Notes under the pieces: model-generated | Told to the model about the DNA's origin: nothing | The model's database searches: none | The model's input: only the letters and a program-made list of their open reading frames with translations | Translations under genes and position numbers: made by a program | Part shown: positions 44,264 through 50,081 of the stretch, in pieces | How the letters are laid out: every line of letters starts with the position of its first letter | Numbering within the stretch: the stretch's first letter is position 1 | Assembly (NCBI GenBank): GCA_905479815.1 | Contig: CAJQOA010000117.1 | Span: forward strand, 1-50,081 | Direction: 5' to 3' | Origin: an uncultured Psychroserpens sp. | Lineage (GTDB): Bacteria > Bacteroidota > Bacteroidia > Flavobacteriales > Flavobacteriaceae | DNA: 50,081 nt

Positions 44264-45283
44264 ATGCCAAAACCAAAACACATTCTAGTAATTCGTCTCT
44301 CAGCAATGGGTGACGTGGCAATGACTATACCTGTTTTGCGAGCGTTTACAAATCAATACCCAGAGGTTAAACTTACCGTTTTAACCAAACCGTTTTTTAA
44401 ACCATTTTTCAAGAACATTTCTAATGTTAATGTGGTTTCGGTAGATATAAAAGGTAAACATAAAGGTGTTTTTGGTCTTTATAAATTATCAAAAGAACTT
44501 AAAGCCTTAGGTATAGTTCAGGTAGCAGATTTGCATAATGTTTTGAGAAGTAAGATTTTAAAATTTTTTCTCTTCGGAAAACGTGTCGTGCAAATAGATA
44601 AAGGTCGTCAAGAAAAAAAGGCTTTGATAAACGGACACTCATTTAAACAACTAAAAAACACTCATCAACGTTATGTTGATGTTTTTAAAGCGTTAGGTTA
44701 CGCAATTGATTTGAGTCAACCCATTTTTCCGAAGAAAGAAAACCTCAAAGAAAAATTTATTAAGGTCATTGGAAAAGACTCCAAATCTTGGATAGGCATT
44801 GCGCCTTTTGCCGCTTTTGATGGAAAAATGTATCCTTTAGATGCAATGACTAAAGTTATTGAAGAGCTATCTAAAGATTATAAAGTATTATTATTTGGCG
44901 CAAGTAATGAGGAAAAAACAGCCTTAAATACAATTGCTAATCAATTTGAAAATGTAATTAATCTTGCTGGTCAATTTTCTCTAGATGAAGAATTGGATAT
45001 CATTTCTAATTTAGATATTATGCTTGCTATGGATTCTGGTAATGCCCATATGGCAGCAATGTTAGGTGTTAAAGTGATTACAATTTGGGGAGTGACACAT
45101 CCTTATGCAGGATTTTTACCCTTTAATCATACAATGGATTCTGCAATCTTAGCAGACCGAGTAAAGTATCCAAAAATACCAACTTCAGTGTATGGTAATA
45201 CCTTTCCAGAAGGATACGAAAATGTAATGCGTTCTATTGCTCCAGAGACGATCATTTTAAAAATAAATAAATCACTAAAATAA
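44264..45283 (+). CDS. glycosyltransferase family 9 (heptosyltransferase-like)
   Basis: 339 residues, GT-B fold of the ADP-heptose:LPS heptosyltransferase family. The start HILVIRLSAMGDVAMTIPVLRAF and the donor motif AMDSGNAHMAAMLGVKVITIWG are characteristic; SWIGIAPFAAFDGKMYPLD corresponds to the central strand. It probably adds a heptose or related sugar to the lipopolysaccharide inner core. No rfaE or gmhA gene is nearby, and Bacteroidota cores vary, so the sugar is open. It follows the DUF4254 gene by 71 bases with a repeat fragment between. Confidence 0.88.
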   Translation: MPKPKHILVIRLSAMGDVAMTIPVLRAFTNQYPEVKLTVLTKPFFKPFFKNISNVNVVSVDIKGKHKGVFGLYKLSKELKALGIVQVADLHNVLRSKILKFFLFGKRVVQIDKGRQEKKALINGHSFKQLKNTHQRYVDVFKALGYAIDLSQPIFPKKENLKEKFIKVIGKDSKSWIGIAPFAAFDGKMYPLDAMTKVIEELSKDYKVLLFGASNEEKTALNTIANQFENVINLAGQFSLDEELDIISNLDIMLAMDSGNAHMAAMLGVKVITIWGVTHPYAGFLPFNHTMDSAILADRVKYPKIPTSVYGNTFPEGYENVMRSIAPETIILKINKSLK

Positions 45284-45311
45284 AAAAAGCCCCGTTCCAG
45301 AAGAACGAGGC
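45282..45311 (-). terminator. Rho-independent terminator of the PaaE-like reductase gene
   Basis: The hairpin GCCCCGTTC-CAGAA-GAACGAGGC (45289-45311, one mismatch) is preceded on the plus strand by A7 (45282-45288), so on the minus strand the stem is followed by a T run. It should stop the minus-strand transcript about 165 bases after its stop codon. It directly abuts the GT9 stop. Confidence 0.75.
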
Positions 45312-45473
45312 CAGATTTAGAATTTTTAGATAATCCCTATGATTAAATTCTAATCTACAACGAAAATATTTTTATTAAAATTAGGTATCAAGAATACGTA
45401 GGAATATCTTTTGTTTTTTCGATAAAGTGTTTATTTACAAAGATTAAAAGCGAATAATTAAGATGTAGTGCAA

Positions 45474-46529
45474 TTAAACATCATCAAAATCAACGACAAT
45501 AGTTGGTGTTGTAGGTTGTGCTTGACAAGTTAAAATTAAACCGTCTGCTAATTCCCCATCTGTTAAAATATTATTCTGTCTCATTGTTGCTTCGCCTTCA
45601 GTAATTTTAGCAATACAACTGCTACAAATTCCACCTTGACAAGAATAAGGTGCATCAATATCTTCATCTAATGCAGCTTCCAAAATGGTTTGTTTTTGAG
45701 ACATTTCAAATTCAAATGTTTCATCATCCACAAGGATACTTATTTTAGTTTTTCCATTTGAAACCGAGGCGTTATCAACTGGAGCTGGTTTTGCAGCTTT
45801 AAAAAGTTCAAAATGTATGCGATCTTCACTTTTCCCATGCTCAGTTAAAATATCTTTAACGGTGTGAATCATTGCCTCAGGACCACATAGATAATAAGCA
45901 TCAACATCAATGTGCTTGTACTTATTTTTCATAACGTAGTTAACTGTACTTTTCTCAATACGTCCAAATATAGCGTCTTCCTCATCGGCTTGACTAAATA
46001 CAAATTGAATAGAAAAACGAGTACTATATTTATGTTGCAACTCTAACAACTCATTTAAAAACATGGTGTCTTTAGTTGTTTTATTACCGTAAACAAGTAT
46101 AACTTTACTTAACACTTCTTCTTCCAAAGCACATTTAATGATACTTAAAATTGGAGTGATACCACTTCCGGCTGCGAATAATCCAACGTTTTTAGTTTTA
46201 GAATCATTAGGTTCAAATAGAAAACGACCTTTTGGAGGAGCAACCTCTAATACATCACCAATACTCATGTGTTTGTTGGCATAAGAAGAAAAAGTACCAT
46301 CTTCAACTTCTTTCACAGCCACTTTAAGTTCATCGCTTTTTGGAGACGAACATAATGAGTAGTCTCGTCGCACCTCATTTCCATTAATATCTTTTTTTAA
46401 GGTGATATATTGTCCAGCTTTAAATTGAAATGTATCTTTTAATTCCTTCGGAACATCAAAACTAATAGTAACCGCTTTTTCAGTTTCTTTAGTAATATCT
46501 TTAATAGAGAGCTTATGAAATTGTGACAT
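45474..46529 (-). CDS. ferredoxin--NADP reductase with C-terminal 2Fe-2S domain (PaaE-like)
   Basis: 351 residues from the ATG at 46529 (MSQFHKLSIKDITKET); the frame continues to 46574 but those 15 residues look like leader. Three domains: FAD-binding barrel (RRDYSLCSSP near 55), NAD(P)-binding domain (GLFAAGSGITPIL near 115) and plant-type ferredoxin at the end with the cluster ligands in CQGGICSSC plus a Cys in LTCQAQ. The layout matches PaaE, the reductase of phenylacetyl-CoA epoxidase. No paaABCD lies here, so the electron acceptor, such as an oxygenase or desaturase, is unknown. Confidence 0.9.
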   Translation of the reverse strand: MSQFHKLSIKDITKETEKAVTISFDVPKELKDTFQFKAGQYITLKKDINGNEVRRDYSLCSSPKSDELKVAVKEVEDGTFSSYANKHMSIGDVLEVAPPKGRFLFEPNDSKTKNVGLFAAGSGITPILSIIKCALEEEVLSKVILVYGNKTTKDTMFLNELLELQHKYSTRFSIQFVFSQADEEDAIFGRIEKSTVNYVMKNKYKHIDVDAYYLCGPEAMIHTVKDILTEHGKSEDRIHFELFKAAKPAPVDNASVSNGKTKISILVDDETFEFEMSQKQTILEAALDEDIDAPYSCQGGICSSCIAKITEGEATMRQNNILTDGELADGLILTCQAQPTTPTIVVDFDDV

Positions 46530-46592
46530 GGTTTGTTTTTTTGTAAAAATAATGAAGCTGAAACACTTTGTCATTTAATTAGAGAAAAAATA

Positions 46593-46628
46593 ATACATAA
46601 TAATTATATGCATAAGAATATTATGTAT
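46593..46628. promoter_or_regulatory. candidate PadR operator (dyad over the padR promoter)
   Basis: Two 9-base arms, ATACATAAT (46593-46601) and ATTATGTAT (46620-46628), are exact inverted repeats. They share their centre (46610/46611) with a perfect inner palindrome TATGCATA (46607-46614). The right arm overlaps the -7 element of the padR gene. PadR repressors are dimers that commonly control their own promoter through ACAT/ATGT-containing dyads. Confidence 0.6.
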
Positions 46629-46633
46629 ATTTG
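46626..46633 (+). promoter_or_regulatory. -7 promoter element of the padR operon, leaderless
   Basis: TATATTTG matches TAnnTTTG and ends 4 bases before the ATG at 46638, so transcription should begin at or next to the start codon. It overlaps the right arm of the dyad. Confidence 0.6.
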
Positions 46634-46637
46634 ATAT

Positions 46638-46976
46638 ATGGCAAATTCAAAATTATATAAAGGTAGTTTAGTAACTATTATTTTAAAACTTTTAAACGAG
46701 AGTGATAAAATGTATGGTTATGAAATCACTCAAAAAGTCAAAGCATTAACTAAAGGTGAATTAAAAATAACCGAAGGCGCTTTATATCCTGCACTTCATA
46801 AATTAGAAGCTGAAGGTTTGTTAGAGGTTGAAGTTAAAAAAGTAGATAACAGACTTAGAAAGTATTATAGGTTAACCGAAAAAGGTAGTAAAGAAACTGT
46901 TACCAAACTACAAGAACTGCAAGAGTATATAATGACAATGCAAGTAATAGTAAACCCTAAATTGAGTTTGGAATAA
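46638..46976 (+). CDS. PadR family transcriptional regulator
   Basis: 112 residues, winged helix-turn-helix of the short PadR-s2 type: the N-terminal KGSLVTIILKLLNESDKMYGYEITQ, the ITEGALYPALHKLEAEGLLE recognition helix and wing, the RKYYRLTEKG beta-wing, and a short C-terminal dimer helix. Such regulators repress neighbouring transporter or membrane-protein operons, usually including themselves. The stop shares a base with the next ATG (TAATG). A dyad overlaps its promoter, supporting autoregulation. Confidence 0.93.
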   Translation: MANSKLYKGSLVTIILKLLNESDKMYGYEITQKVKALTKGELKITEGALYPALHKLEAEGLLEVEVKKVDNRLRKYYRLTEKGSKETVTKLQELQEYIMTMQVIVNPKLSLE

Positions 46977-47629
46977 TGATTAACTTAGATAAAGAAAACA
47001 TTCAGTTTATAGAAAATTATCTAGAAAATTCTAATATTTTTTATGCAGATATTCGCATGGAAATGACAGATCATGTTGCTTCGGAAATTGAACACCTCAT
47101 GGAATTAGAAGGCACAGAGTTCTATGGAACTTTTAAATCTTACATGGTTAATAATAAAGCTGTGTTATTAGAAAACAACAAAAAATTTATAAAAGGAGCA
47201 GATAAATCTATTCTAAAACGATTATGGATTGAGTTGTTTAAGTTACCGACCTTACTGGTTTTTGGTTTAATCTTTTTTACTTGTTCTAAATGGCTAGCGA
47301 CTATTGATGTCGAAAATTTAAGACACTATATGTCATTATTTCCAGTACTGTTAATTGTGCCATTTTGTATAGTGTATGTTTTTACAATAAAATTTTTTAA
47401 GATCCCTCGGTTTTCTGGTATTGAGCGCTTAGCATTCGTGTATATGATCTGTTTTCAATTATTTCATTTCGTGTCTTCTTTTGCAGGACTTTATGTTCAA
47501 AGTAAAAGCAACTTTTATATTGCAGCTTTAATTATGGCAACCATTGCAATACTAAGCTTGTTAATCATAAAAATCACTTTAAAAATTATTAATCAGTATC
47601 GTAGTGATTATAAACATATCAAATCCTAA
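46976..47629 (+). CDS. PadR-associated membrane protein
   Basis: 217 residues. The N-terminal 75 residues are soluble and helical (IENYLENSNIFYADIRMEMTDH...), reminiscent of the HAAS/DUF1700-type domain often encoded after short PadR regulators; about four transmembrane helices follow. I do not recognise an exact family. It is translationally coupled to padR by a one-base overlap and precedes the ABC transporter genes by 97 bases. It may sense a membrane signal for PadR or partner the transporter; both are guesses from context. Confidence 0.75.
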   Translation: MINLDKENIQFIENYLENSNIFYADIRMEMTDHVASEIEHLMELEGTEFYGTFKSYMVNNKAVLLENNKKFIKGADKSILKRLWIELFKLPTLLVFGLIFFTCSKWLATIDVENLRHYMSLFPVLLIVPFCIVYVFTIKFFKIPRFSGIERLAFVYMICFQLFHFVSSFAGLYVQSKSNFYIAALIMATIAILSLLIIKITLKIINQYRSDYKHIKS

Positions 47630-47726
47630 CAAACATCACCTAAACGAGACCTTTTCAGAATTTAGTTTGTAACAAAACATGATTATCGACTACTAACATT
47701 TCAGAATAAAAAATTAACCAACCAAC

Positions 47727-49196
47727 ATGAGAGTTAAACAGTTTGTAAACCTAGAATGGAAACAGTTTTTTCGTTCTGCAAATTTTGGAAAGAGTATAGC
47801 TATTAAAATATTTATGGGCTTTATGGCTCTATATATGGCAGGTTTGTTCTTATTTATAGGTGTTATTTTATTCAAGGCCTTAAAAAAGTTTTTTCCAGAG
47901 TTAGACCCTGTAGTAGTTGTAAACAACTATTTAGTCTATTGGGTCTTGTCTGAATTGGTACTGCGATATTTTATGCAAAAATTGCCAGTTTTAAATATCA
48001 AACCGTTATTGACTTTACCAATTTCAAGACATAAAATCACAAATTATGTTTTAACTAAATCGGCTTTATCTCCTTTTAATGTATTATCGTTATTTTGGAT
48101 CATTCCTTTTTGTATCACACTTCTATTCAATGAATATCCTGTAATTAACGTTTTGACTTGGTTTGTTTCCTTGTTATGTATTGTTTTAATTGTTAATTTT
48201 TTAAATTTTTTAATCAATAAAAAGAACGTTTACTTCTATTCAATACTAGGTGTTTTAATTGCTACTATTGGTTTAGAATACTATAAAATATTTGAAGTTT
48301 CAGCATTTTGTGGTAAAGGGTTTAATATGCTTTATAATAATCCAATATTAGTGCTTATACCTATTGGATTACTAGTATTGGTATATTATTTAAACTATAA
48401 AAACCTTAGAGGTATATTATTTTTAGATGCTTCGCTTAAACAAAAAACAGAGGAAGCTAAAACACAAGATCTTACTTGGACTAATCGCTTTGGGGATATT
48501 GCTCCTTTTTTACAACTAGATTTAAAACTAATTTGGAGAAACAAAAGACCTAGAATGACTGTTTTTCTATCTATTTTGTTCTTATTATACGGTCTTTATT
48601 TTTATATGAATGATAAAATGCTTGAGCTACCAATAGTGTTAGTTTTTGCAGGAATTTTTATGACAGGAATGTTTCTTTCAAACTTTGGTCAATTTATACC
48701 ATCATGGGACAGTTCTTATTATAGCATGATGATGTCTCAAAATATTCCGTTGCGTAAATATTTAGATTCTAAAGCAGGTCTTATTACATTTAGTGTGGTG
48801 GTTTTGTTTTTACTATCTATCCCTTATGTGTATTTTGGTTGGGAGGTTTTAGCACTCAATTTAGCTTGTGCACTCTACAATATTGGTGTTAATATGCCAA
48901 TGGTCTTATTAATCTCTTCTATGAATAAAAAGAGAATAGATTTAGAAAAAAGCCCAATGATGAACACCCAAGGTATGAGTGCAGCCCAATGGATTATCAT
49001 ATTTCCATTTTTAGGACTTCCAGTACTTATTTATTCAATACCATTTTTACTGTCTAACGATATCATTGCAACAATTGTATTAGGAGCTGTAGGAGTTATA
49101 GGAATTCTTTTTAGAAACATCTTACTAAATAAAATCACAGAAATTTATAGATCCAAAAAGTATGCAATGGTTGCTGGATTTAAAGAACAAAACTAA
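47727..49196 (+). CDS. DUF5687 family ABC transporter permease
   Basis: 489 residues with about ten to twelve transmembrane helices. The N-terminus KQFVNLEWKQFFRSANFGKSI and LKLIWRNKRPRMT in the middle are typical of DUF5687, permease-like proteins of Bacteroidota, and the order permease then ATPase (11 bases apart) supports an exporter pair. The substrate is unknown. It is probably under PadR control together with the upstream membrane protein. Confidence 0.85.
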   Translation: MRVKQFVNLEWKQFFRSANFGKSIAIKIFMGFMALYMAGLFLFIGVILFKALKKFFPELDPVVVVNNYLVYWVLSELVLRYFMQKLPVLNIKPLLTLPISRHKITNYVLTKSALSPFNVLSLFWIIPFCITLLFNEYPVINVLTWFVSLLCIVLIVNFLNFLINKKNVYFYSILGVLIATIGLEYYKIFEVSAFCGKGFNMLYNNPILVLIPIGLLVLVYYLNYKNLRGILFLDASLKQKTEEAKTQDLTWTNRFGDIAPFLQLDLKLIWRNKRPRMTVFLSILFLLYGLYFYMNDKMLELPIVLVFAGIFMTGMFLSNFGQFIPSWDSSYYSMMMSQNIPLRKYLDSKAGLITFSVVVLFLLSIPYVYFGWEVLALNLACALYNIGVNMPMVLLISSMNKKRIDLEKSPMMNTQGMSAAQWIIIFPFLGLPVLIYSIPFLLSNDIIATIVLGAVGVIGILFRNILLNKITEIYRSKKYAMVAGFKEQN

Positions 49197-49207
49197 AACA
49201 ACATCAC

Positions 49208-49915
49208 ATGATAACGACATCAAACCTATCAAAAAAATACGCTAATAAAACCGTTTTAAATATAGAGGCTTTAGAAATACCTAAAGGACAAAGCTTTGGT
49301 CTTGTTGGAAATAATGGCGCAGGTAAAACAACGTATTTTAGTTTGCTTTTAGATCTTATTCAACCATCATCTGGACACATCAAAAACAATGATGTTTTAG
49401 TTCACGAAAGTGAGGATTGGAAACCATTTACATCCTCTTTTATTGACGAAAGCTTTCTTATTGGTTATTTAACTCCAGAAGAATATTTCTATTTCATTGG
49501 TGACCTTAGAGGTCAAAATAAGGCAGATATCAACACCTTATTAGCTCAATTTGAAGACTTTTTTCATGGCGAAATCCTAGGTCAAAAAAAGTACTTACGT
49601 GATCTTAGTAAGGGGAACCAGAAAAAAGCAGGAATCGTCGCAGCCTTAATAGGAAATCCAGAAGTTATTATTCTTGATGAACCATTTGCAAATTTAGATC
49701 CTACAACTCAAATTCGTTTAAAAGGAATTATTAAAGACCTAGCAGAAAAACAGGGTGTTACTGTATTAGTTTCTAGTCATGATTTAATGCACGTTACAGA
49801 TGTTTGTGAACGTATTGTGGTTTTAGAAAAAGGTGAAGTGGTTAAAGATTTAGAAACCAATGCTGCTACACTTAAAGAGTTAGAAGCACATTTTTCAGGC
49901 TCTGAGTTAGTTTAA
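49208..49915 (+). CDS. ABC transporter ATP-binding protein
   Basis: 235 residues, a complete ABC ATPase: Walker A GNNGAGKTT near residue 34, the signature LSKGNQKKAG near 136, Walker B VIILDEPFANLDP near 155 and the switch His in SSHD. It is of the exporter-associated (CcmA/NatA-like) type. It lies 11 bases after the DUF5687 permease gene and would energise that protein. It is the last clear gene in the window. Confidence 0.95.
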   Translation: MITTSNLSKKYANKTVLNIEALEIPKGQSFGLVGNNGAGKTTYFSLLLDLIQPSSGHIKNNDVLVHESEDWKPFTSSFIDESFLIGYLTPEEYFYFIGDLRGQNKADINTLLAQFEDFFHGEILGQKKYLRDLSKGNQKKAGIVAALIGNPEVIILDEPFANLDPTTQIRLKGIIKDLAEKQGVTVLVSSHDLMHVTDVCERIVVLEKGEVVKDLETNAATLKELEAHFSGSELV

Positions 49916-50081
49916 AGGCTGACAATACATCTAAAAACCCACCATTTTTCAACGATAATTCAAAAAGATGCTTATTTTTACAGCGCTACATAATATATGC
50001 GAGCGATTTTAGTTATAGTATTTACAAAAAACTAAACCTTTTGAATACATCTTTTAAAGTCTTAATATCAGTCCTTTGCGT

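Noticed and set aside
50041-50081. Possible start of a further gene (TTG, reading NTSFKVLISVLCV)
   Set aside because: It looks like a signal peptide start, but only 13 codons are visible, the start codon is weak and no consensus -7 element was found; too little to call.

Overview
The window is low-GC DNA from a marine-type flavobacterium (phylum Bacteroidota, family Flavobacteriaceae). Three things point there: TAnnTTTG-type -7 promoter elements with very few Shine-Dalgarno sequences, SC/GC lipobox lipoproteins, and families largely confined to Bacteroidota (DUF4837, DUF6909, DUF5687, DUF4254, DUF6427/DUF6341 beside upp). The exact genus cannot be fixed from the sequence alone. No tRNA, rRNA, CRISPR array or insertion sequence was seen.

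Left flank (1-12217): the 3' end of mnmG, a near-consensus parS centromere site, a lipoprotein, a methyltransferase and an OmpH/Skp-like lipoprotein. These are followed by holB (minus), pgk, an MltD-like transglycosylase with two LysM domains, a DUF4837 lipoprotein, tatA (minus), an M23 peptidase, a GH3-family adenylate-forming enzyme and a DUF6909 protein. The C-terminal half of the DUF6909 protein reads like a nucleoside phosphorylase/AMP nucleosidase domain.

Centre (12227-40238): a large Wzx/Wzy-type surface polysaccharide locus. It contains a Wzz-like chain-length protein, the complete dTDP-L-rhamnose set (rfbB, A, C, D) and the GDP-L-fucose pair (gmd, fcl). A sulfate-activation block follows (cysQ, a tandem DUF2061 membrane protein, cysC, cysD, cysN), then an unrecognised lipoprotein, a Wzx flippase, two hexapeptide acyltransferases, a PAPS-type sulfotransferase, several glycosyltransferases and two O-antigen polymerase/ligase-like membrane proteins. 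A second transcription unit carries two paralogous polyprenyl-phosphate sugar-1-phosphate transferases flanking UDP-glucose dehydrogenase and UDP-glucuronate decarboxylase. Two minus-strand genes close the locus: a GT4 glycosyltransferase and a CapK/PaaK-like adenylate-forming enzyme. My reading is that the cell makes a sulfated, acylated heteropolysaccharide from activated rhamnose, fucose and glucuronate/xylose. PAPS would be made on site, and CysQ would remove the PAP left by sulfotransfer. No PAPS reductase or sulfite reductase and no Wza/Wzc exporter genes are present in the window.

Right flank (40343-50081): housekeeping genes purD, upp with its DUF6341/DUF6427 neighbours, a DUF4254 protein paired with a GT9 heptosyltransferase-like gene, and a PaaE-like ferredoxin reductase. 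Last comes a PadR-controlled operon encoding a membrane protein, a DUF5687 permease and an ABC ATPase. The PadR gene has a striking dyad over its own promoter.

The most interesting items are the self-contained polysaccharide sulfation module (including the DUF2061 tandem protein and the unknown lipoprotein), the parS-like site, the DUF6909 nucleosidase-like domain and the PadR operator candidate.
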